From assembly GCA_029552245.1 (NCBI GenBank), contig JAKPDW010000021.1:1-64000 (forward strand): a stretch of 64,000 bases of DNA, in the 5' to 3' direction. Below the pieces are notes generated by a model. It saw only the letters and a list, made by a program, of their open reading frames with translations, was not told the origin of the DNA and did not search any database. This DNA is from Deltaproteobacteria bacterium. Lineage in GTDB: Bacteria > Desulfobacterota > Desulfomonilia > UBA1062. How positions within the stretch are numbered: the stretch's first letter is position 1; the number at the start of each line of letters is the position of its first letter. This document shows, piece after piece, positions 17,010 through 24,166 of this stretch. The translations under genes and the position numbers were made by a program.

Positions 17010-17046
17010 AGAATGGCAGACGGTTGACTACGCGCAAGGAGCTCGC

Positions 17047-17271
17047 ATGGAGGTCAAGAACATCTTCATGAACCTCATCATGAGGACCTACGAACGCCAG
17101 CACGCATCGAACGCGAACTGCTTGTGCGGCGGGGAGGTCAAGAACGGCGCCGCGAACCCTGAAGACGCCATCACCATATCGGAGACGGCGACCAGGAGGT
17201 TCTTCAGGGACATCATGGAAAACAGCCTCCAGAAAGGCCTGAACGAGGTCATGACCAATGAAAATATATAA
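17047..17271 (+). CDS. Small unknown protein co-transcribed with flgM (74 aa)
   Basis: ATG with AAGGAG at ideal spacing, 38 bases after the FliA-type -10. It has a Cys-Leu-Cys-Gly-Gly segment near residue 25 and helical ends. Its last 14 bases overlap the flgM start, a coupling arrangement. No family is recognised. Position suggests a role in late flagellar gene control, perhaps an FlgM partner or export aid. Confidence 0.65.
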   Translation: MEVKNIFMNLIMRTYERQHASNANCLCGGEVKNGAANPEDAITISETATRRFFRDIMENSLQKGLNEVMTNENI

Positions 17272-17566
17272 CACCCCCATCGACGCCATCAAGGCATACA
17301 CGACCGGTTCGGCGCAGGGCGTACAGCCTGTGCGCACCTCGCAGCAGTCTCAGGCGAACTCAACGGCCCACACGTCCGACAAGGTCGACATCTCGACCGC
17401 GGTCAAGCTGATGCAGGACATACACCAGGCGATCAAGGAGGCCCCCGAGGTCCGGGTGGAAAAGGTGGCCCAGGTGGAGGCGGCCATCACGAGCGGCACG
17501 TACAAGGCGGACCTCACCGTGGTCGCCCAGAAGCTCTTGAGCCCCAACATCAGCGACAGGATCTGA
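17258..17566 (+). CDS. flgM: Anti-sigma28 factor FlgM
   Basis: 102 residues. The C-terminal half has the FlgM pattern: Ser-Asp-Lys-Val-Asp-Ile-Ser near residue 40, then Val-Glu-Lys-Val-Ala-Gln-Val-Glu-Ala-Ala-Ile, Gly-Thr-Tyr-Lys and Ala-Gln-Lys-Leu-Leu. FlgM holds FliA inactive until the hook is complete, then is exported. Its 3' half is overlapped on the other strand by the lipoprotein frame. Confidence 0.88.
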   Translation: MKIYNTPIDAIKAYTTGSAQGVQPVRTSQQSQANSTAHTSDKVDISTAVKLMQDIHQAIKEAPEVRVEKVAQVEAAITSGTYKADLTVVAQKLLSPNISDRI

Positions 17567-18751
17567 ACCGACTACCGCCACGCGCGCGACCGGCCTGATG
17601 AAGACCGGGTCGGAAAACCTCTTCGAGAACCTGCCGAAGAGGACCTGCCTGTGGATGAGGCCCGACGGCGCAACCCCGTCGCAGACGATGAGTTCCCCCC
17701 GCCGCCTCGACATGTCGCCCACGGCCTTGACCACCTCGGCCCCTCTCGATCGTGACAGAACGTCGACCATGAGCAGGTAAGCCTCCGCGCCCACCGCCTC
17801 CTGCAGTCCCACGGGGCCGCCGGGCCCCTCGCTCCCCTTCCAGAACGAGAGGAACGCCCGTCCCCGGGGGGTGTTCACCTCGTCCTCGGCGAAGTCGCTC
17901 TGCACGTACACGCCGTCAAGGATCCCCGCCGCCCTCGCCGTGAGACGACCGGGGGCGGGCGGACCGGCCACGAGGACGGGCACCGATGCATCCCTGCGCC
18001 GGATCTCCTCGACGAGCCCGAGCGCGGCGTCCGCGTCCACCGGGAGGAAGACGGCATCGACCCGTAGAGACGAGAGCCGCTCGAGGCCGGAAGTGCGTTC
18101 GCTTCCGCCGTCTTTGACCACCACGTCCACCAGGTGCGCGCCCATGGCGGACAGCTCCTCGGCAAAGAGGCTTGCGAGCCTCACCGCCTCGCCGTCCGCC
18201 CCGTTCACGACCAGGGCCACTCGTTTCGCCTTGACCTCCCGGGATATGAAGCAGGCGCATGCGCGCGCCCTGACATCGGGCGGGGTGCATATCCTCAGCT
18301 CGTTGGGGGCGGGATCCGGCGCCCTTCCGTCTGCCCGGCGGCAGATCGAGACGAACGGGATCTCACAGCCCGAGACGATCTCCTTCATGCGCCCCGGGGG
18401 GACCGGTACGTCGCAGGAGATGACGCCGCTTACGCGTTCTTCCCTCACGAGGGAGCCGACAGCCCGGTCCCAATCGGCCTCGTTGCGTATGCCCTTCTTG
18501 AAGACGAGCGTTATCCCCCTTCCCATGGAGGGCTGGAAGGCCCTGTGGGCCGCCCTGAGCCCTTTCTCCTGGAAGACCCCGAGGCCGGGTCCAGACGAAG
18601 GGTCTCCCACGCATACGCCCACCGCGAGCGGTTCCCCCCTGAAGGCCTCGGGTATCCCCGTCACGGCGGCATCCTCCTTCTCCCGGCACGATACGGAACC
18701 GAGCGCGACCACGGTCGCGACCGCGAGGAAAAACGTCAGGCGCCTACCCAT
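17360..18751 (-). CDS. Lipoprotein, periplasmic substrate-binding (PBP1) type
   Basis: 463 residues as read. A signal peptide with Val-Ser-Cys near residue 22 suggests a lipoprotein, although the residue at -3 is not the usual Leu. Two Rossmann-like lobes resemble Leu/Ile/Val-type binding proteins and receptor regions (Val-Gly-Val-Cys-Val-Gly near 45; Ala-Val-Phe-Leu-Pro-Val-Asp near 215). No permease or ATPase is nearby, so it may act as a sensor. The last 69 codons run antisense through flgM and have biased composition; the natural end of such proteins would be near base 17580, where another frame has TAG. A lost stop or a frameshift (real or sequencing) is likely. Confidence 0.65.
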   Translation of the reverse strand: MGRRLTFFLAVATVVALGSVSCREKEDAAVTGIPEAFRGEPLAVGVCVGDPSSGPGLGVFQEKGLRAAHRAFQPSMGRGITLVFKKGIRNEADWDRAVGSLVREERVSGVISCDVPVPPGRMKEIVSGCEIPFVSICRRADGRAPDPAPNELRICTPPDVRARACACFISREVKAKRVALVVNGADGEAVRLASLFAEELSAMGAHLVDVVVKDGGSERTSGLERLSSLRVDAVFLPVDADAALGLVEEIRRRDASVPVLVAGPPAPGRLTARAAGILDGVYVQSDFAEDEVNTPRGRAFLSFWKGSEGPGGPVGLQEAVGAEAYLLMVDVLSRSRGAEVVKAVGDMSRRRGELIVCDGVAPSGLIHRQVLFGRFSKRFSDPVFIRPVARVAVVGSDPVADVGAQELLGDHGEVRLVRAARDGRLHLGHLFHPDLGGLLDRLVYVLHQLDRGRDVDLVGRVGR

Positions 18752-18770
18752 GAAACCCCTCCGGTTTCAT
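18749..18770 (-). promoter_or_regulatory. Hairpin enclosing the lipoprotein ribosome site
   Basis: On the minus strand ATGAAACC-GGAGG-GGTTTCAT is a perfect 8-bp inverted repeat (18770-18763 and 18757-18750). Its 5-nt loop is exactly the GGAGG ribosome site, and its 3' arm contains the first two bases of the start codon. It could regulate initiation. Confidence 0.5.
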
Positions 18771-19069
18771 TTTCCGCCGCCCTCCAGGCGGCATGCCCGA
18801 CGCACCGGCGCCGCGCGCCGTGCGTCCCCCTTTCCGTCCCCCCGCAGGCAAGCACCACAGGGGCGCTCGGCCGCCACGGGTTCGTGACCGGCCGGGGCTG
18901 GCCCCGAGGACAACAACCCGCGGGTCTGGAGAAAAAGTGCGTAGTATATAGCATGGATGTGTGGTAACGCATCAACGTCAAAGGCCGGGGCCGCCGCCTC
19001 CAGGGGGCGACCAGCCTCGGCCGGGCAAGAGAGGAGACGGATCATGGACGCGCTCGAGGGAGGAGAGCC

Positions 19070-19813
19070 ATGGCGTTGATACGGGTGGGACAGACAGAGT
19101 TCGACGCGCGCATAGCGATCTTCGACAAGGACGGGACGCTGATCGACTTCACCGGGACCTGGCTCGCGATCGTGGACCTCCTCCTGCTGCGCATGGCGGA
19201 TCACGTGACCATGAGCGGGCGGCTCAGGGAGAAGGTGCAGGAGGTGCTGGGCGTCAGCCTGGACAGGGGAGAGGTGGACCCGGGAGGCGCCCTGGCCATG
19301 GGGACCTTCGCCGAGTGCTATGCGCTCCTCTGCCACTGCCTCCATCAGGAGGGTCTCCGCTGGGACGAGGCCCAGCGGGTCGTGGCCGCATTGGACGAGG
19401 AGGTGTTCCAGTCCGAGGACAGGAACAGGTGCGTGCGCCCGGCGCAGGGCGCGGTCGAGGCGCTCGCCAGGCTCAAGGAAAAGGGCCTGCACGTGGCCGT
19501 CGCCACCAACGACAAGACCAGGGACGCCCTCTCGGACCTGCTCGCCATAGGTGCGGGCCCGTACATCGACATGGTCGTGGGAGCCGACGCTGTGGCCAAT
19601 CCCAAGCCGGCATCCGACATGGTGGACAAGATCTGCGGCATGGCCGGCAGCCCGCCCGCCACGGCCGTGCTCGTGGGGGACACGGTGATGGACGCCTCGC
19701 TCGGGAGAAACGCGGGCGTGGGTCTCGTCGTGGGGGTCCTGGGCATCGAGGACAGGCGCGTGCTCGAAGAGCACGTGGACGTGGTGATAGGCTCCCTGGA
19801 CGAGATCTCGTAA
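19070..19813 (+). CDS. HAD-superfamily phosphatase (phosphoglycolate-phosphatase-like)
   Basis: 247 residues. HAD motif I is Phe-Asp-Lys-Asp-Gly-Thr-Leu-Ile-Asp (about residues 17-25), motif II the Ala-Thr-Asn-Asp-Lys segment, motif III the Asn-Pro-Lys-Pro run, and motif IV Val-Gly-Asp-Thr-Val-Met-Asp. The helical cap between motifs I and II gives a C1-type HAD. The Gph-like class removes phosphate from small metabolites; the substrate cannot be read from sequence. A GGAGG site precedes the ATG. It stands alone between opposite-strand genes. Confidence 0.85.
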   Translation: MALIRVGQTEFDARIAIFDKDGTLIDFTGTWLAIVDLLLLRMADHVTMSGRLREKVQEVLGVSLDRGEVDPGGALAMGTFAECYALLCHCLHQEGLRWDEAQRVVAALDEEVFQSEDRNRCVRPAQGAVEALARLKEKGLHVAVATNDKTRDALSDLLAIGAGPYIDMVVGADAVANPKPASDMVDKICGMAGSPPATAVLVGDTVMDASLGRNAGVGLVVGVLGIEDRRVLEEHVDVVIGSLDEIS

Positions 19814-19901
19814 ACGGCGTCTCCTTCCCGACAACCCTGCGCCACGCTCACGGCGGGGCATGCCGCGGCCCTGACCGCATGCTCCCCTCCCGGCCGGGAC
19901 C

Positions 19902-20474
19902 TCACGGTCCGGCCACGACCACGACGTCGAACACACCCCACTCGACCCGACCATGGGGGTCGTCGGCATCGATCCTTGCCATGTCGCCCAAGAAGGCGAG
20001 CAGGCCATCCACGTCTCGAGGCGCGCCTATAAGGGCCCTCGGCAGGAAGACCTCCCTGCGAAACCCCCTCGAGAGGACCAACCCCACCTTGCCGTCCCCG
20101 AGGAGGCTTCCGTCGGTGACGGCCAGGGGCCTCACGCCTCCGAGCACGGCCACCTCCACGCTCGGTACGGGATGAGACCCCCTTGCAAGCGGGGTGAACC
20201 TCGGGTCCCTGTGCGCAGCGGCCTCGGCGTATATCCTGCAGGCATCGATGAGGGGGAACAGGGGTTCGCAGCCTCCCATGCACCCCCTGACCCTGCCGGC
20301 TTCAAGGATCGTGACGAACACGCCCCTTGGCGCGGCCAGCCTGGGGGGGAGGCCACGCTCCTGCACGGGCAAGGATGCCCTCGCCCCGTGGAGGACCGAC
20401 TCGACACCCGAGAGCGCGGCCTCAAGGATGGCGGCCTTCTCACCGTCGGTGAACAACAGCCCTTCGTCGGTCAT
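19902..20474 (-). CDS. AMMECR1-domain protein (AmmeMemoRadiSam protein A type)
   Basis: 190 residues from the ATG at 20474; the longer frame upstream is Pro/Arg rich and not conserved. The signature Val-Arg-Gly-Cys-Met-Gly-Gly is near residue 75, with Asp-Pro-Arg-Phe-x-Pro-Leu following. In many bacteria and archaea this domain is encoded with a Memo protein and a radical SAM enzyme; neither is adjacent here. Its biochemical role is unknown. Start choice is moderately sure because the ribosome site is weak. Confidence 0.85.
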   Translation of the reverse strand: MTDEGLLFTDGEKAAILEAALSGVESVLHGARASLPVQERGLPPRLAAPRGVFVTILEAGRVRGCMGGCEPLFPLIDACRIYAEAAAHRDPRFTPLARGSHPVPSVEVAVLGGVRPLAVTDGSLLGDGKVGLVLSRGFRREVFLPRALIGAPRDVDGLLAFLGDMARIDADDPHGRVEWGVFDVVVVAGP

Positions 20475-20717
20475 GTTCCCACGCCTCAATGCGGCCCTGC
20501 CGATGGGTCCGGTGCAGGCCGAATGCATGCCATATACCACAGCGCCCCTTCGATGGTAAGGGCACGGACGGACCCACCCCCGCTCATTGCCGGGCGGGAG
20601 CGGCACGGGAGACGGCCCGCCCAGGGCCCCCACCCTGAAAGGACGATAGGTCGGGGAACACCTCCTTGTCCTCATGCCCGGGGAAACGTTCCCGAGGCCA
20701 CCCGGCGGTGCGGTTTG

Positions 20718-20746
20718 TTGACTCGCTGCGGGAAATTATCTATATA
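20718..20746 (+). promoter_or_regulatory. Sigma70 promoter of the lysS/envelope operon
   Basis: TTGACT (20718-20723), 17-bp spacer, TATATA (20741-20746). Expected start near 20753, 27 bases upstream of the lysS GTG. It is the only good promoter seen ahead of the 15-kb operon, and it also rules out the upstream ATG-like starts of the lysS frame. Confidence 0.8.
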
Positions 20747-20779
20747 AGCGCACAACCCAAATCCCGTGGAGACGCTTTC

Positions 20780-22258
20780 GTGGAAGACCCAAGCCCTCTC
20801 ATACGCCAGCGCATAGAGAAGTACGAACAGCTCAAGCGCGAGTTCAACCTGGTCCACTTCCCCAACACCTTCCGGAAGGACACGGACATAGAGACGTTCA
20901 TCGCGCTCTACGGCACCAGGGACGCCGAGGAACTCGCAGGCGTCAAGACCGTGCACCGGCTCGCCGGGAGGATCATGGCGTCAAGAAAGTTCGGCAAGGC
21001 GTCGTTCATCCACTTCCAGGACTCCACGGGCAGGCTCCAGGCCTTCTTCGAGATGGCCAAGGTCGGCGAGCGTCCCTACGAGCTGTTCAAGAAGCTCGAC
21101 ATCGGCGACATCATAGGCCTGTGGGGGGCGCCCTTCAAGACAAAGACCGGGGAGCTCTCGGTGTACGTCGAGGGGTTCGAGCTCGTCACCAAGTCCTACA
21201 GGCCGCTGCCGGAGAAGTGGCACGGCCTCAGGGACGTGGAGACGAGGTACAGGCAGCGCTACGTCGATCTCATCGTCTCGCCGGAGGTCAGGCGCACGTT
21301 CGTGACGAGGAGCAGGATCATCTCTGCCATCAGGGCGTACATGGACGAGAGGGGCTTCCTCGAGGTGGAGACCCCCATGATGCAGGCCATCCCGGGCGGC
21401 GCGACGGCGAAGCCCTTCCGGACCCACCACAACGCCCTCGACATGGACCTCTACATGAGGATAGCGCCCGAGCTCTACCTCAAGCGGCTCCTGGTGGGCG
21501 GGTTCGAGAAGGTCTACGAGATCAACCGCAACTTCAGGAACGAGGGGATCTCCACCCGCCACAACCCCGAGTTCACCATGATGGAGTTCTACCATGCCTA
21601 CGCCGACCACGAGGACCTCATGCGCTTCACCGAGGACATGATCTCGCACGTGGCGAGAGAGGTGCTGGGGACGACGGTGATCACCTACCAGGGGCAAGAG
21701 ATCGACCTGGGCGCGCCGTGGGCGCGCATGACCCTCAAGGAGGCGGCCTGCGCCGTAGGCGGCGTGGCCCCCGAGGTGCTGGAAGACAGGGCGAAGGCCT
21801 TGTCCTTCTGCTCGAAGGCGGGCATCGAGGTGTCGGGGGGTGAAAGCCTGGGAGACCTCCAGCTCGCCATCTTCGAGAAGACAGCGGAAGACAAGCTGGT
21901 AGGGCCCGTGTTCATCACCTCGTACCCGAGGGAGGTATCCCCCCTGTCGAGGCCCAACGGGAACGACCCCTCCGTGGTGGACCGCTTCGAGCTCTACATT
22001 GCGGGACGGGAGATCGCGAACGCCTTCAGCGAGCTCAACGACCCGGTCGACCAGCGCTCGAGGTTCGAGGAACAGGTACGCCGCAAGGAAGGCCCCGGCG
22101 AGGTGGACGAGGATTACATCCGCGCCCTCGAGTACGGCATGCCCCCGGCCGCCGGTGAGGGCATAGGCATAGACAGGCTCGTCATGCTCCTGACCGACAG
22201 TCCCTCCATCAGGGACGTGATCCTCTTTCCCCTGCTGCGAAAAGGAGACCTGCCCTGA
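20780..22258 (+). CDS. lysS: Lysyl-tRNA synthetase, class II
   Basis: 492 residues from a GTG behind TGGAG and downstream of the promoter; the frame extends upstream through the promoter, so earlier starts are rejected. An N-terminal OB anticodon-binding domain (Val-His-Arg-Leu-Ala-Gly-Arg-Ile near residue 57) precedes the class II core: motif 1 around Gly-Phe-Leu-Glu-Val-Glu-Thr-Pro, motif 2 Phe-Arg-Asn-Glu-Gly-Ile-Ser-Thr-Arg-His, and motif 3 Gly-Ile-Gly-Ile-Asp-Arg-Leu near the end. It charges tRNA-Lys. lysS heads this lipoprotein/lipid A operon in several deltaproteobacteria. Confidence 0.96.
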   Translation: MEDPSPLIRQRIEKYEQLKREFNLVHFPNTFRKDTDIETFIALYGTRDAEELAGVKTVHRLAGRIMASRKFGKASFIHFQDSTGRLQAFFEMAKVGERPYELFKKLDIGDIIGLWGAPFKTKTGELSVYVEGFELVTKSYRPLPEKWHGLRDVETRYRQRYVDLIVSPEVRRTFVTRSRIISAIRAYMDERGFLEVETPMMQAIPGGATAKPFRTHHNALDMDLYMRIAPELYLKRLLVGGFEKVYEINRNFRNEGISTRHNPEFTMMEFYHAYADHEDLMRFTEDMISHVAREVLGTTVITYQGQEIDLGAPWARMTLKEAACAVGGVAPEVLEDRAKALSFCSKAGIEVSGGESLGDLQLAIFEKTAEDKLVGPVFITSYPREVSPLSRPNGNDPSVVDRFELYIAGREIANAFSELNDPVDQRSRFEEQVRRKEGPGEVDEDYIRALEYGMPPAAGEGIGIDRLVMLLTDSPSIRDVILFPLLRKGDLP

Positions 22259-23487
22259 GATTCGAGTTCCTCGTCGCAAAGAAGTACCTGAGAGCCAAGA
22301 AAGGCCAGCGTTTCATAAGCTTCACCTCCGGCCTCTCCGTGGCGGGCATCGCCATCGGGGTCATGGCGCTCATCGTGGTCCTCTCGGTCATGAACGGCTT
22401 CGAGAAGGACATCAAGGCCAAGCTGCTCGGCACCCAGTCGCACATCGTCATCTCCCACTACGAGGGCGGCGTGCGCGACCCCCGGGGAGTGGAGAAGGCG
22501 CTGTCCACCATAGACCAGGTCGAGGCCGCGACACCCTTCATCCTCTCCCAGGGGCTGGTTACCTCCGCGGGCGGCACCTCGGGGGCGGTGATCAGGGGGA
22601 TCGACCCGCAAAGCGCCTACAAGGTCATCAGGCTCAAGGATATCCTCACCAAGGGCACCGCAGACCTCGACGACTCAGGGGTGCTCATCGGGTCCGAGCT
22701 GGCGGCGTCCCAGGGCATCCTCGTGGGCGACGCCGTGACCCTCGTCTCGCCGACCGGCACGGTCACCCCCATCGGCATGATCCCCGTGTCGAAGACCTTC
22801 ATCGTCAGGGGGGTCTTCCAGACGGGGATGTACGAGTTCGACAGCTCCATGGTCTACATCACCATGAACGCCGCGGAAAAGCTCTTCATGAGGGACGCGC
22901 CGAGCGGGGTGGAGGTCAAGGTGAAGGACATCTACAGGGCCGAGGAGGTGGCGAGACAGGCACTCGGGCGACTGGGCGAAGGGTACTGGGCCAAGACCTG
23001 GATGGACATGAACAAGAGCCTCTTCTCCGCGCTCAGGCTCGAGAAGACGATCATGTTCATCATCCTCATGTTCATCATCCTGGTGGCGGCCTTCAGCATC
23101 GTGAGCACCCTCATCATGCTGGTCATGGAAAAACGCAAGGAGATAGCCATCCTCAAGTCCATGGGCGCCACCACGAGGCAGATCCTGGGGATCTTCGTCA
23201 CCGTGGGCATGGTCATCGGGACGGCCGGTACCGCTGCGGGCCTCGCCCTCGGCCTGCTGCTGGCGAGGAACATGAACGCCGTGGTGAGGATCGTGGAGTT
23301 CGCCTTCAGGATCCAGGTCATGCCCAAGGACGTGTACTACATCACGGGCCTGCCCACGGCCGTGGACCCCGTCGAGGTGGCATCGATCGTCGCGGCTTCG
23401 CTCGTGTTGTGCTTCGCGGCGACGATCTACCCGGCCCGCCAGGCATCCAGGCAGGACCCTGTGGAGGTGATCCGCTATGAGGGGTGA
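22255..23487 (+). CDS. lolC: Lipoprotein-release ABC transporter permease LolC/E, CTG start
   Basis: 410 residues if initiated at CTG 22255. No ATG, GTG or TTG lies in frame before 22339, and starting at 22339 would remove the conserved Arg-Phe-Glu-x-x-x-Ala-x-x-Tyr-Leu-Arg-Ala-Lys N-terminus. The CTG overlaps the lysS stop (CTGA) and has AAGGAG upstream. One N-terminal and three C-terminal membrane helices flank a large periplasmic domain, the LolC/E and MacB fold. It extracts mature lipoproteins from the inner membrane for LolA. Only one such permease is encoded, so it probably forms a LolF-like homodimer with LolD. Confidence 0.9.
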   Translation: MRFEFLVAKKYLRAKKGQRFISFTSGLSVAGIAIGVMALIVVLSVMNGFEKDIKAKLLGTQSHIVISHYEGGVRDPRGVEKALSTIDQVEAATPFILSQGLVTSAGGTSGAVIRGIDPQSAYKVIRLKDILTKGTADLDDSGVLIGSELAASQGILVGDAVTLVSPTGTVTPIGMIPVSKTFIVRGVFQTGMYEFDSSMVYITMNAAEKLFMRDAPSGVEVKVKDIYRAEEVARQALGRLGEGYWAKTWMDMNKSLFSALRLEKTIMFIILMFIILVAAFSIVSTLIMLVMEKRKEIAILKSMGATTRQILGIFVTVGMVIGTAGTAAGLALGLLLARNMNAVVRIVEFAFRIQVMPKDVYYITGLPTAVDPVEVASIVAASLVLCFAATIYPARQASRQDPVEVIRYEG

Positions 23488-24166
23488 GGCGACCCTTCGG
23501 GCGCACGGCCTCCACAAGTCTTTCAGGAAGGGCCCGGAGACGATCGTGGTGCTCAGGGGTGTTGACCTTGAGGTCCACCGCGGCGAGGGTGTGGCGGTCG
23601 TCGGCGCCTCGGGATCGGGAAAGAGCACGCTGTTGCACCTGCTGGGCGGGCTCGAGAAGCCCGACTCGGGCACCATCGCCTACGGCGCGGACGACATAAC
23701 CGCCATGGACGAGGCCTCCATGGCGAGGTTTCGAAACTCCCGCATAGGGTTCGTGTTCCAGTTCCACTACCTCCTGCCGGAGTTCACGGCGCTCGAGAAC
23801 GTCATGCTGCCGGCGCTCATCACCTCCCGCGTCTCGGCCCAGGTTCGAAAGAAGGCGGAGGGGCTGCTCGACATGGTGGGGATAGCACACAGGAAGACAC
23901 ACAAGCCCGGTGAGCTCTCCGGCGGGGAACAGCAGCGTCTCGCACTGGCGAGGGCCTTGATGATGAACCCCGAGGTCCTCTTGGCCGACGAGCCCACAGG
24001 AGACCTCGACCCCGAGACCGGGCTCAAGATCATAGAGCTCTTCGGCCGCCTGAGGAAGGATCTCGGCGTGACGCTCGTGGTGGCCACGCACAATCCCGAG
24101 CTCGCGCGCACCATGGACAGGGTACTCGTACTGAAGGGGGGGCACCTTGAACCGAACATCCCGTAG
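23477..24166 (+). CDS. lolD: Lipoprotein-release ABC transporter ATPase LolD
   Basis: 229 residues. Walker A Gly-Ala-Ser-Gly-Ser-Gly-Lys-Ser (about residues 41-48), Q-loop Phe-Val-Phe-Gln-Phe-His-Tyr-Leu-Leu-Pro-Glu-Phe typical of LolD, signature Leu-Ser-Gly-Gly-Glu-Gln-Gln-Arg, Walker B Leu-Leu-Ala-Asp-Glu-Pro-Thr-Gly-Asp and switch His all present. It overlaps the permease by 11 bases and powers it. Confidence 0.95.
   Translation: MRGEATLRAHGLHKSFRKGPETIVVLRGVDLEVHRGEGVAVVGASGSGKSTLLHLLGGLEKPDSGTIAYGADDITAMDEASMARFRNSRIGFVFQFHYLLPEFTALENVMLPALITSRVSAQVRKKAEGLLDMVGIAHRKTHKPGELSGGEQQRLALARALMMNPEVLLADEPTGDLDPETGLKIIELFGRLRKDLGVTLVVATHNPELARTMDRVLVLKGGHLEPNIP

Noticed and set aside
14323-17046. 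Upstream part of a 982-codon plus-strand frame
   Set aside because: It is antisense to flgA, flgG and flgF. Only the last 74 codons, after the FliA-type promoter and with their own ribosome site, are kept.
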